This document shows positions 43,104-51,102 of a DNA stretch of 64,000 nt, in pieces. The notes below the pieces were generated by a model. That model did no database searches and was not told the DNA's origin. It saw only the letters and a list, made by a program, of their open reading frames with translations. The position numbers were made by a program, and so were the translations under genes. Numbering within the stretch: the first letter of the stretch is position 1; the number at the start of each line of letters is the position of its first letter. Source of the stretch: Cupriavidus yeoncheonensis (GTDB taxonomy: Bacteria; Pseudomonadota; Gammaproteobacteria; Burkholderiales; Burkholderiaceae); contig NZ_CAJPUY010000016.1 in NCBI RefSeq assembly GCF_905397275.1, positions 106,362-170,361 on the forward strand, given 5' to 3'.

Positions 43104-43127
43104 TAAATGGGTATGAAAAAAACGCGC

Positions 43128-43565
43128 TCACGCGTCTCCGAATTTGGCGAGTAGCCGGCGGAATTCCGCGAACTCCTGCCTGGTAAAGTGCTTGAGTCGG
43201 CGGTTGAGCACCTTCGGTGCCAACTCAGGGATGCGCTCGGCGACTTCCTCGCCCTTCCGAGTCAGGATCAGGTTCACCACGCGGCGATCGTCGACGCTGC
43301 GGCTGCGGGTCAGGAGGCCCCTGGCTTCCAGCTTGTCCAGCATGCGCGTCATCAGGCCCGTGTCGATCTCAAGCAACTTGCTCAGCTCGTACGGGGTGGA
43401 CGCTGTGCCACTGGTCAGCGACAGCAGAATTCCCATCTGCTGGCCGGTGATGTCCAGTTCCTTCAGGGCCGCATCCATTTCCATCAGCACGGCGTTGCGG
43501 GCGCGGTTCAGGAGGAACCCCACGCTCTGCGTGAGCTGGTAGTTTTCCTTCGAATAGTGGTCCAT
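43128..43565 (-). CDS. MarR-family repressor of the efflux operon
   Basis: A 145-residue MarR-type dimeric repressor with a winged helix at about 37-100: LDITGQQMGILLSL, then TPYELSKLLEIDTGLMTRML and the wing SRSVDDRRVVNLILTRKG with the expected DDRR tip. It is the first gene of the operon marR-channel-emrA-emrB. Three copies of one palindrome lie before marR, before the channel gene and before emrB, which strongly suggests self- and operon repression. Its inducers are probably phenolic compounds or drugs. Confidence 0.94.
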   Translation of the reverse strand: MDHYSKENYQLTQSVGFLLNRARNAVLMEMDAALKELDITGQQMGILLSLTSGTASTPYELSKLLEIDTGLMTRMLDKLEARGLLTRSRSVDDRRVVNLILTRKGEEVAERIPELAPKVLNRRLKHFTRQEFAEFRRLLAKFGDA

Positions 43566-43592
43566 GGCGAGCGTCCTGATTTTGTTGATTCA

Positions 43593-43621
43593 ACAGTAGC
43601 TGATTTGTCAGATAATTACAA
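43593..43621 (-). promoter_or_regulatory. marR promoter with MarR operator copy 1 in its spacer
   Basis: On the minus strand, TTGTAA (43616-43621) and TACTGT (43593-43598) are spaced exactly 17 bp. The operator-like sequence GCTGATTTGTCAGA (43599-43612) fills the spacer, so a bound MarR would exclude RNA polymerase. The ATG of marR is 28 bp further downstream. Confidence 0.7.
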
Positions 43622-43804
43622 GAAGAATGCACGAGTGCTACCAGGAGAGGGGGACCGGGATTCGAAGATCTGCGAACGTGCTTTTTGTGCGGGGTTGGCG
43701 TCTTTTGCGGGGTGGACGTCAGGCAGTGGTGCTGGCTTGAGACGCCAGAGTGGATCGGGGTGGGGCGGTTCCGTCCCCGTCGGCGAAGTTAAAATGTCCA
43801 CCTT

Positions 43805-44031
43805 CTGATCAGCAGCGTGCAGGCTGGCGCGCGCTCCTCAAACCAGCGATGATCGCAGCCGTCGATCTGAATCAGCTCGCCATAGCAGGCACGGCGGTTG
43901 CGCGGCTGGTAGATCTTCGGCGGCCGCTGTTTGCGCGGTATCCAAAGCCCAGATGCCGTCATCAGCCGGCGGATCGTTTCCTTGGACAATGTGAGTCCGT
44001 GGCGTTCGCGGAGCTTCTCGCAGGCCAGTGC
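43805..44031 (-). pseudogene. ISNCY-family transposase fragment (middle part)
   Basis: About 75 residues match the middle of ISNCY transposases: ALACEKLRERHGLTLSKETI, then GLWIPRKQRPPKIYQPRNRR and GELIQIDGCDHRWFEERAP. The frame then runs into unrelated sequence after CTLL. No start or ends of the element are attached. It abuts an inverted scrap at 44032. Remnant, not functional. Confidence 0.8.
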
Positions 44032-44062
44032 TATTCGGACACAGCCGGCATCTTCCGCGTCA
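44030..44062 (+). pseudogene. inverted ISNCY scrap
   Basis: On the plus strand the frame reads CYSDTAGIFRV, which matches FYSDKAGIFRV of the transposase encoded on the minus strand at about 44285-44317. The two stretches form an inverted repeat of about 28 bp. It shows that fragments were flipped during decay. Confidence 0.65.
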
Positions 44063-44109
44063 CTATGGTATTCAGCCTGCCCGGTTGAACACGATGGAGG
44101 CGCCAAAGG

Positions 44110-44215
44110 ATGGCTAAATCCGAGGTCATTACAGTCAGCATGCAGGAGTTAGACAGGCTCAAGACCGTCCAGGCGGTCGTGGATGGTCAGTTACGGCCCG
44201 GTGTGGCCGCCGAAC
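44110..44215 (+). pseudogene. ISNCY transposase N-terminal fragment (second copy, opposite strand)
   Basis: From ATG 44110 the frame reads MAKSEVITVSMQELDRLKTV then QAVVDGQLRPGVAAER, the N-terminus of an ISNCY-type transposase different from the one at 44582. It is cut after about 35 residues, where the inverted fragment of the other copy begins. Confidence 0.75.
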
Positions 44216-44582
44216 GCCGATGTTCAGCTCGAACAGCGCGCGCCCGAACTGCGTGTAGCCGCGGCCTTCGGCGTTCTCCCGGGCATTGACGCGGAAGATG
44301 CCGGCTTTGTCCGAATAGAACGTGAGGGGCTTGCCGTGGCGCTCGACATAGGCGCGTGTGGCGGTGAAATACGCCGGCGTGGACTCGGTCGGCACGAACA
44401 AGAGCTGCATCAACTGACCGGTCGCGTCGTCGACAAACACCAGCAGCGTGCAGGCCGGCGCCCTGTGCTCGAAGCTTCTGGGCCGCGCGCCAGACCGTCA
44501 GGCCATGGTCGACCACGGCCTGAATCACCTTGAGCCGATCGAGTTCGCGCATCGTCATCGTGAGGGTCTCGGGCTTGCGCAT
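44216..44582 (-). pseudogene. ISNCY transposase with large internal deletion and frameshift
   Basis: From ATG 44582 the frame gives RELDRLKVIQAVVDHGLTVW (N-terminus), and at about 44473 it switches frame into EHRAPACTLLVFVDDATGQL, FYSDKAGIFRV and TQFGRALFELNIG. Roughly 140 residues between the two parts are missing and the reading frame is broken. The C-terminus is cut at about 44216 by the second copy. Clearly inactive. Confidence 0.82.
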
Positions 44583-44638
44583 CGCGGTCTCCGGTCTCGG
44601 ACAGACGGAAAGCCGCCAGCATGCCAGTCCTGACAAGG

Positions 44639-44691
44639 GGGTACGACATGTCTATTTGGCCCAGGTACGACAATTCTATTTGGCCCTGACA
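44639..44691. mobile_element. probable ISNCY end with two 24-bp transposase-site repeats
   Basis: Two adjacent 24-bp direct repeats (44639-44662 and 44663-44686, 21 of 24 identical), each ending CTATTTGGCCC, are followed by TGACA. Read on the minus strand this gives TGTCAGGGCCAAATAG as an outer end, upstream of the transposase start at 44582. This is the expected layout of an insertion-sequence terminus. No matching opposite end was found nearby. Confidence 0.6.
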
Positions 44692-44702
44692 CACAAGGTT
44701 CG

Positions 44703-44718
44703 CATAATGGTTATTATG
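44703..44718. repeat. AT-rich inverted repeat next to the IS end
   Basis: CATAAT-ggtt-ATTATG is a perfect 6-bp inverted repeat in an AT-rich patch only 12 bp beyond the IS end, in an otherwise GC-rich region. Two short arms around a small spacer recall recombinase core sites, but there is no further support. Confidence 0.45.
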
Positions 44719-44851
44719 TTAAATTAACGATTCGAGTACCAGTCTGAATCCAGCTGCACGTCTATCCAACCCGCGTCCCTTTCGGCCTTCCGGCCTCGGC
44801 GCCCTCGATCCACAGCTTCCAGCCGCTCGATTAGAGGCCGCATAGCCGCCG

Positions 44852-46285
44852 CTATCGCTGCGGCGCTGAACGCAAGACAGCTGTCGCGATTTCCCCGGCC
44901 AGTTCGCCCGCCGCCGCCAGTTCGGTCTTGGTCAGGCCGCCGGCAATCCGGGTCGTGCCCCAGTCGCCGCAGATCATGGCGACGCAGCGGCTGCGCACCT
45001 TGACCGGAATCAGCAGCACGGAGCGCGTGTCGGGCATGGCGTCGCGATACCAGCGCGGGACGCGATGCGACACGGCTTTGTCGCTCAGGTCCTCGATCAG
45101 CAAAGGCTGCGGCGCGATCATCGCGAAATGGAACATGTCGGGCACGAAGCCTTCTTCGAACGACAAGCGCTCAAGCTTGTCCCGCATGCCATCGCCGAAC
45201 CCCAGGCGCGCACCGAAGCGCTTGGTCGTCGGGTGCAGCAGCATCAGGAAACAGTGCGAGAAGTTCAGCGCCCGCATGGCCGACTCCAGCACCAGCGGAG
45301 CAAGCTGGGATACCGTCATGCCGGCACCCTCCTGCCGAACCTCGTCGAGCGCGTGCTGCAGGCGCGTCAGCGTATCGGCGGGCTTGCCGCCCTCTTCGGG
45401 AACGCTGCCCTCGCCCGAGTCCGGTGTCTCGGAACACGCCATGGTCGTCTTCAGCTTACCCGCCTGCTGGATCGCCGCGTTGACGTGGGACGGCTCCAGC
45501 CCGAGTCTTTGCGCGTGGGCCAGCAGCGGTGCGAGCACGACCTCTTCCGGGTGCTCGGCAAGCATGGAGGCCGCGGCATCGGACGACAGGCTGGCTACCG
45601 CGCCCAGCCAGTCGGCGTGGGTTTCCAGCACCGTATCCTCGTGCAGTTCGCGGCCCAGCATGCCGTCCGCGAGCAAGGTCGGCAGGCGCCACCGGAAGGC
45701 GGCCGCCTTGGCGATCTCGTCGAACGAGATGCCGATGACCTCGCGGCACGCGTCGCTTTCGCTCATGGCGCCATCCGCGCTCAGCGTGGCGATGCGGTCC
45801 CACTCATCCGGGAAATAGAAGATGACGAGCAAGCGGCTGACATGGTGCATCAGCGTGCAGACGACGCCCTCTTCCCCGCCCAGGATGCCGCGCGCATCGT
45901 TCAGCGCGCGGGTGATCTCGCCGGCCATGATGGCCTGCTTGAGCGCCCTCCCCGCCTGGGGCCGGTTCGGTGCCACGCCCTGGAAAAAGTCGAGCACCTG
46001 GACGCCCAGCGTCAGGTGCGTAATGGTGTCCACGCCCAGCACCATGATGGCGCGGGATACGGTGGTGACCTCGCCGCCGAACGAACGGTACATGGCGGAG
46101 TTGGCCAGCCGGATGACTTTCTGGGACAGGCTGAAGTCCGACAGGACCGTGCTGGCCATTTCGCCAATGCTCATGTCGCTGTTCAGCGTCTTGAAGACAT
46201 TGTCGATGCAGTACTGCAGCGTCGGGAAATCGCCCTTCTGGGCCATCCTGTCCCAGAGCTGATCGAGGAACTGTTTCTTTGGCAT
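44852..46285 (-). CDS. HDOD-GAF signalling protein
   Basis: A 477-residue cytosolic protein with an N-terminal HDOD domain (about 10-215; FPTLQYCIDNVFKTLNSD, then LSQKVIRLANSAMYR, with histidine HHVSRLLVIF) and a C-terminal GAF domain (about 325-470; SVLLIPVKVRSRCVAMICGD). HDOD proteins are non-catalytic relatives of HD phosphodiesterases and act in signalling scaffolds. It starts eight bases after the PAS-GGDEF-EAL gene on the same strand, so they form an operon and probably one c-di-GMP pathway. Confidence 0.92.
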   Translation of the reverse strand: MPKKQFLDQLWDRMAQKGDFPTLQYCIDNVFKTLNSDMSIGEMASTVLSDFSLSQKVIRLANSAMYRSFGGEVTTVSRAIMVLGVDTITHLTLGVQVLDFFQGVAPNRPQAGRALKQAIMAGEITRALNDARGILGGEEGVVCTLMHHVSRLLVIFYFPDEWDRIATLSADGAMSESDACREVIGISFDEIAKAAAFRWRLPTLLADGMLGRELHEDTVLETHADWLGAVASLSSDAAASMLAEHPEEVVLAPLLAHAQRLGLEPSHVNAAIQQAGKLKTTMACSETPDSGEGSVPEEGGKPADTLTRLQHALDEVRQEGAGMTVSQLAPLVLESAMRALNFSHCFLMLLHPTTKRFGARLGFGDGMRDKLERLSFEEGFVPDMFHFAMIAPQPLLIEDLSDKAVSHRVPRWYRDAMPDTRSVLLIPVKVRSRCVAMICGDWGTTRIAGGLTKTELAAAGELAGEIATAVLRSAPQR

Positions 46286-46293
46286 GGTCTCGA

Positions 46294-48075
46294 TTACGTG
46301 GACAGTGCGTCCTCGGCGTCGATGTGGAACTTGCCCGCGCGGACAGCGTCCTCGAAATCATTGGGGCCCATCGCCCGGGCAAACCGCCAGCCCTGTGCCA
46401 GCTCGCAGCGCTGGGCCGCCAGCAGATCGCATTGCGCCTCGGTCTCGACGCCTTCCGCGATCGCCACCAGACCGAGTTCCCGCGCCAGCGACAGCACGGC
46501 GGAAACGATGGTGCGGGCGTGCGGGGAATCCACCATGTCCGCGACAAAGCTGCGGTCGATCTTCAGCGCCGACAGGGGAAACCTGCGCAGATAGGACAAG
46601 CTGGAATAGCCCGTGCCAAAGTCATCGACCGCAAAGCGGATACCGAGCGCCCCGAGTTCGGTCAGCAGATCCCCGGCGACCTTCGGGTCCGTCATCAGCG
46701 CGCCTTCGGTGATCTCGAGCACCAGCCGGTGCGGGTCGATGCCGGTATCGCGGATCGCGCTGCGCACGCTGTCGACAAAGCCCGGATGCCTGAACTGCAC
46801 CGGTGACACATTGACCGACACGTATCCAAGCTCCACACCGTTTGCATCCCATGCGGCCAGTTGCGCGCATGCGCAGCGTACAGCCCACGCGCCAAGATGA
46901 TTGATCAGCCCGTTGCTCTCGGCGAGCGGCACGAAGATTTCCGGCGAGATGGCGCCGCCGCGATGCTCCCACCGCATCAGCGCCTCGACTGCGCAGACGG
47001 TGTCCGGACCGACCCGGAAGATCGGCTGGTAATGCAGGAAGAGCTCACCGTTGAGCACGGCTTCGAACAGATCCTGCTCGATGCGGAATTGTTCGTTCAG
47101 CCGGTGATCCAGTTCCGACGAGTACAGGCAATAGCGATTGTTGCCCTGCGCCTTGGCCTGGTACATGGCCCGGTCGGCCCGCCGCAGCAACTGCGCCTCG
47201 GTCTCCCGCACGCCTGAGGCGAACGCCAGCCCGATACTGGTCGTGACACGCACCGGGCAGCCAGCCAGGTGGAATGGCTGCCTGCAGACTCGCATGATCT
47301 GTTCGAGCACGCCCCTTGCCGCCTCTTCCGAGGTCACGTCGTCGAGCAGGACCACGAACTCGTCGCCGCCAAGGCGGGCTATGGTGTCGCGGGAGCGCAG
47401 GGTCCCCGCGAGGCGCAGGCTCAGTTCTTTCAGCAGGATGTCGCCGACCTCGTGGCCGAGCGAATCGTTGACCTTCTTGAACCCGTCGAGGTCCATCAGC
47501 GCGATGGCAAAGCGCCCGCGCTGCGTGGCATCGCCGGTGAAATACGCGTCCACCCGATTGCGGATCAGTCCGCGGTTGCCGACACCGGTCAGCGGGTCGG
47601 TGAGCGATTGTTCCGTCAGCCGATGGAGTTTCTGGGCCCATTTGGTGACGTCGGTGCCAAACAGGAGTATCGATGTCCGGCCATCCGTGCCGGCATGACG
47701 GCAAACGCGCAGATCGATCCAGCGCGTGCCGGTAATGGCGTTGGCAAATCGGATTTCGGCCTGTTTGGGAAGACCGTCGCGGAAACAGGCTTGCAGCAGA
47801 TGGGTGGCGCGCTCGCGTTCGTCAAAGGCAATAATGTCCTTGATCGATGCACGCAGCAGGTATTCGCGAGGAAAGGCCAGCAGATCCGCCGAAGCACTCG
47901 TGGCCTGGAGAATATTCCCGGATTCGCCGACCTGCAGCGCCAGTCCACCCCATGCTTCCAGCAGCGCCCAGGCATCCCTGTTTCCGGCAGGAGCCATCGC
48001 TCCCGCAACGCCGCCGGAACGGACCGGTTCCTGTGCGTTGCCTGCCTGAACAGCATCATACGTGAACGACGTCAT
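46294..48075 (-). CDS. PAS-GGDEF-EAL cyclic-di-GMP enzyme
   Basis: A 593-residue protein with a PAS-like sensor (about 35-155), a GGDEF domain (about 165-325) and an EAL domain (about 345-580). The GGDEF motif is intact (RLGGDEFVVLLDD), as are EAL (VEALMRWEH), the DDFGTGYSSLSYL loop and AEGVET. It could make, break or bind c-di-GMP; the full motifs suggest phosphodiesterase activity with GGDEF possibly active or GTP-sensing. It has no membrane helices. It is followed by the HDOD-GAF gene. Confidence 0.95.
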   Translation of the reverse strand: MTSFTYDAVQAGNAQEPVRSGGVAGAMAPAGNRDAWALLEAWGGLALQVGESGNILQATSASADLLAFPREYLLRASIKDIIAFDERERATHLLQACFRDGLPKQAEIRFANAITGTRWIDLRVCRHAGTDGRTSILLFGTDVTKWAQKLHRLTEQSLTDPLTGVGNRGLIRNRVDAYFTGDATQRGRFAIALMDLDGFKKVNDSLGHEVGDILLKELSLRLAGTLRSRDTIARLGGDEFVVLLDDVTSEEAARGVLEQIMRVCRQPFHLAGCPVRVTTSIGLAFASGVRETEAQLLRRADRAMYQAKAQGNNRYCLYSSELDHRLNEQFRIEQDLFEAVLNGELFLHYQPIFRVGPDTVCAVEALMRWEHRGGAISPEIFVPLAESNGLINHLGAWAVRCACAQLAAWDANGVELGYVSVNVSPVQFRHPGFVDSVRSAIRDTGIDPHRLVLEITEGALMTDPKVAGDLLTELGALGIRFAVDDFGTGYSSLSYLRRFPLSALKIDRSFVADMVDSPHARTIVSAVLSLARELGLVAIAEGVETEAQCDLLAAQRCELAQGWRFARAMGPNDFEDAVRAGKFHIDAEDALST

Positions 48076-48455
48076 GTGGTCTTTGGCCTAGCCTGTTTGG
48101 CGATTGCGCCTTGCCGATCTCCGGGGGCCGGCGGTAACGCAGGGAAACCCGGTAAAAAAGACAGCATTAATGGTTCAGAAACACGACTTACCGCCCTGGG
48201 TGAATCGACGGGAAGCCAATTCTATTACGGCCTCGAAGGATCGCGCTTGAAAACCCGTCACGGCATTGACATTCACAACGCAGTCATCCCGCTTCAATAG
48301 CGCGTGGGGTAGACAAAAGCCCTGATCTATGGAAGCGCAGAATTCACGCTGCTTCAGCAAGGCTCAGGATTTTGGTCTGTCAGTGGTTATCGGCAATCAT
48401 TGCCTCGCCTTTAGATCCCGTTTGACCACAGGCGGACGACGGCAATGTGCTTGCC
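48076..48455 (-). other. 380-bp stretch without recognised gene
   Basis: Located between the divergently placed end of the ion-channel gene and the start of the PAS-GGDEF-EAL gene. Frames are short and unlike any family. The promoter of the c-di-GMP gene should lie at its left end; I see no riboswitch or repeat. Confidence 0.45.
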
Positions 48456-48905
48456 CTAGGTCGGCTCTTCCTGCTTCAGCCTTGCCGCACTGTTCTTGAC
48501 GATATCCAGCACTGCGGCGGTCATTACCGCGGTCGAGACGCCGAACATCAGGATGCCATGAGCCGCCTCGATCGGCCCGAGCAGACGCCAGCGCTCGGAC
48601 ATGACAATGTCGCCATAGCCCAGGGTCGAGAAATTCACCGCCGAGTGGTAGAGGGCCTTCAAGAGGTCCGTGAACTCGCCGAGCAGCATGAACAATCCTG
48701 CCCAGATTGCCATCTGGGCGAAATTGCCGCACAGCGTGACAAGCATGATCACCGACAGGATGGCGACATCCACCCAGAACGGTTCGCGGCCCTGCCAGTG
48801 ATGGCAGAAGCGGGCATAGCGGCGCAGACACACGGCTACGACCAGCCCCTGCAGCAGCAGGCACGCCAGCATGACCGGGACTGCGACCAGCAGATGGAGG
48901 CGCAT
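48456..48905 (-). CDS. two-pore-type ion channel family protein
   Basis: A 149-residue membrane protein with about three to four helices (about 4-28, 44-66, 66-80 and 108-135) and a K+ filter-like TLGYGD at residues 94-99 preceded by a pore helix ALYHSAVNF. No cytosolic sensor domain. AAGGAAAG precedes the ATG. It lies 15 bp after the DUF2955 gene and so belongs at the end of that efflux operon, an unusual companion for a K+ channel. Confidence 0.87.
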   Translation of the reverse strand: MRLHLLVAVPVMLACLLLQGLVVAVCLRRYARFCHHWQGREPFWVDVAILSVIMLVTLCGNFAQMAIWAGLFMLLGEFTDLLKALYHSAVNFSTLGYGDIVMSERWRLLGPIEAAHGILMFGVSTAVMTAAVLDIVKNSAARLKQEEPT

Positions 48906-48920
48906 GGCGGGCTTTCCTTG

Positions 48921-49961
48921 TCAGGGCGTGGAGGACGAAGCGCGGCTGCGTTGATCAAGCAGTTCCAGCATCAGGCAGGCATACAGCGTTACCCCGATGA
49001 ACAGGCCCATGCGGACAGCGAAAGCATGGTAGACATCCTTGCCGGCCGCGCTGTCCTCGACCGACTGGCCCAGCAGGATGATCAGCGTCACCAGGGTGTT
49101 GAGCCAGAAGCCCGGCGAAAGCCGGCCCGCAGGCCCCGCAAAGAGCTTGCGCGCCAGCAGCAGCGCGAACAGGAGCATCCAGAGAAAGAACATCCACAGA
49201 TGCACGAACAGGCCCAGGGCCCACCAGAACAGGATGGCCAGCAGTCCCCCGAACAGCGTGGAGCCAACCAGTTCGCGTGCGGCGCCGCGCGCCGTCGTGC
49301 AGCTTTGCCGCCCCAGACTGACCGCCTTCATGAGGATTGGCATATAGGCCGCCGGGTCCGCCAGCGCCAGCAGGACAGTCGGCATGACCACGAGCGCCGC
49401 GCGCAGCGCCATCCAGTCGGCGGCGCTTTGCGACATCGCCGGGGGGCGCCGTTGCGCCGGCACCGCCGCCGGTTCGGGAATCAGCCAGAAGCACAGGGCC
49501 AGGACCGTCACCGCGAGCAGCAATCCTTTGACGAGTGCGGCCACCACGGTAAGGGCCAGGCCGATGTCCGCGGTCCCTGCCACCGAGACCATGGTCAGGC
49601 CGGCCGCCAGGAACGTGCCGACCAGGCTGTTGCCGCCTCGCAGGCCCTGGCGAAATGCCAGGAACAGGCCAAGCCCGGTCATCAACACGCCACTGGACGG
49701 GTAGTGGCGCAGGAACGGAACCACCAGCAGCCCGCTGCCCGTGGCCAGCATGGCCACCAGTGCCAGCCCCACGCCAGCCCTGGCAGACAACGGCCGGTCG
49801 ACGGAGGCGAGCACGAACGCGCCCACCACCGGTGCCACCATCGGAATGGGCCAGCCCAACCCGAAGCTCGTGGCGAGGCAGAGCGCGGTACCGATGGCCA
49901 GTCGCAGCGCGCGCCGTCCGCGCACCGCTGCCAGGCCAGCCGCGACACCGTCAGTAGACAT
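48921..49961 (-). CDS. DUF2955/FUSC-type inner-membrane transporter
   Basis: A 346-residue integral membrane protein with about ten helices in two halves. It resembles DUF2955 proteins, relatives of the aromatic-acid exporter (AaeB/FUSC) family, which pair with HlyD adaptors. The half boundary is the polar PEPAAVPAQRRPPAMSQSAA stretch near residues 165-184. It overlaps the HlyD stop by 11 bp. With the adaptor (49951-51102) and outer-membrane channel (51095-52648) it likely exports an organic acid or other small solute. Confidence 0.87.
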   Translation of the reverse strand: MSTDGVAAGLAAVRGRRALRLAIGTALCLATSFGLGWPIPMVAPVVGAFVLASVDRPLSARAGVGLALVAMLATGSGLLVVPFLRHYPSSGVLMTGLGLFLAFRQGLRGGNSLVGTFLAAGLTMVSVAGTADIGLALTVVAALVKGLLLAVTVLALCFWLIPEPAAVPAQRRPPAMSQSAADWMALRAALVVMPTVLLALADPAAYMPILMKAVSLGRQSCTTARGAARELVGSTLFGGLLAILFWWALGLFVHLWMFFLWMLLFALLLARKLFAGPAGRLSPGFWLNTLVTLIILLGQSVEDSAAGKDVYHAFAVRMGLFIGVTLYACLMLELLDQRSRASSSTP

Positions 49962-51102
49962 AGGACAGCCAGCTCATCACGCGCAGGAACAGGCGGCCGA
50001 GCGGATTGAGGGGGTTGCCCTCGGTCGGGAATGCCATGACTTCGGCCTGCCCGCCCACGCGGACACCCTTCAGCGTCGCCAGCTCGCCCTTGTCGATCTC
50101 GACGATCACGGGGAAGCGCTGAGCCGGCCGAAGCCAGTCACGGCTGTTCTGGACCGTCGGCAGGCTGCCCGGTGGCGGACTCTGGCCCGCGCTGACGCCG
50201 TAGCCAACGCTGCGCACACGGCCCGCGAGTACCTTGCCGGGCCAGGCATCCAGCACGATCCCCACCGGCGTTCCCGGTTCGACATGGCCAAGATTGTTCT
50301 CGGTCATGTCTGCGCTGATCCAGAGGTCATGGATCGCGATCAGCGTCATGACCGGACTGCCGGCGGCGGCGTACTGGCCGGCTTCGGTGCGCAGGTCAGT
50401 GATGAGGCCGGCGGTGCGCGCACGCACCTGCGCATTGGCCAGGTCCAGCTCGGCCTTCTCCAGCGTCGCAGCCGCGCTGCGCAGCTTGGCATTCTCCTCT
50501 TCGCTGCCGCCCTGCTGCTCGCGCGCGCGCTCGACCTCCGCGCGGGCTCCGTCGACCTGGCTGATGGCCTGGGTGTGGGTGGCTCGCGCCACCTCGAGCC
50601 GCCGCAGCGATACCGTGCCCTGATCCTCGCTGTACAGGCGTTGAAGGCGTTCGCTGTCCTGGCGTGCCTTGACCTCGTTGGCCTGGGCGGCGCGCAGCGC
50701 GGCCTGCGCCGAGGCAATGCCTGCGGTGCCCGCGCCGATCTGCCGGCGCATGGATTCCAGGTCCGCGCGCGCGCGATCCGCCGCGATGCGGTAGTGCTGC
50801 GGATCGACCTCGAACAGGATGGCGCCGGCCTGCACGTCCTGGTTGTTGTGCACCAGCACGCGCGCCACGCGTCCGGACACTTCCGACGCCACCGGAACGA
50901 CGAAGGCCTGGATGCGCGCCTGCTGCGTATAGGGCGTATAGCGGTCCGCGAACAGGTACCACGCCAGGCTCAGCACGATCAGCACCACCACCCACTTCAC
51001 GCCCTTGCGCGCGGGATCTGCCGATGGCGCAGGCGCCTGGGGTGCCGGCGCTGGTGCCGGTGCCGGCGCTGGTGCCGGTGTCGATGGAGCAGCGTCACTC
51101 AT
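49951..51102 (-). CDS. HlyD-family adaptor of the DUF2955 system
   Basis: A 383-residue periplasmic adaptor with a proline/alanine-rich N-terminus (PAPAPAP repeats, residues 7-30), a membrane helix at about 36-52, lipoyl halves (VASEVSGRVARVLVHNNQDV, then VRARTAGLITDLRTEAGQ) and a coiled-coil hairpin (about 105-215). The C-terminus LRVMSWLSYVY is hydrophobic. It overlaps both neighbours (8 bp with the channel gene, 11 bp with the DUF2955 gene), so the three are translated together. Confidence 0.92.
   Translation of the reverse strand: MSDAAPSTPAPAPAPAPAPAPQAPAPSADPARKGVKWVVVLIVLSLAWYLFADRYTPYTQQARIQAFVVPVASEVSGRVARVLVHNNQDVQAGAILFEVDPQHYRIAADRARADLESMRRQIGAGTAGIASAQAALRAAQANEVKARQDSERLQRLYSEDQGTVSLRRLEVARATHTQAISQVDGARAEVERAREQQGGSEEENAKLRSAAATLEKAELDLANAQVRARTAGLITDLRTEAGQYAAAGSPVMTLIAIHDLWISADMTENNLGHVEPGTPVGIVLDAWPGKVLAGRVRSVGYGVSAGQSPPPGSLPTVQNSRDWLRPAQRFPVIVEIDKGELATLKGVRVGGQAEVMAFPTEGNPLNPLGRLFLRVMSWLSYVY

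Noticed and set aside
40550..43186. 878-codon open frame on the plus strand
   Set aside because: Antisense shadow across two efflux genes (adaptor and channel), which have clear lipobox and EmrA motifs on the other strand.
51020..51090. GC-rich repeats GGCGCTGGTGCCGGTG-type
   Set aside because: They encode the Pro-Ala linker at the N-terminus of the HlyD adaptor, so they are a coding low-complexity tract, not a regulatory repeat.
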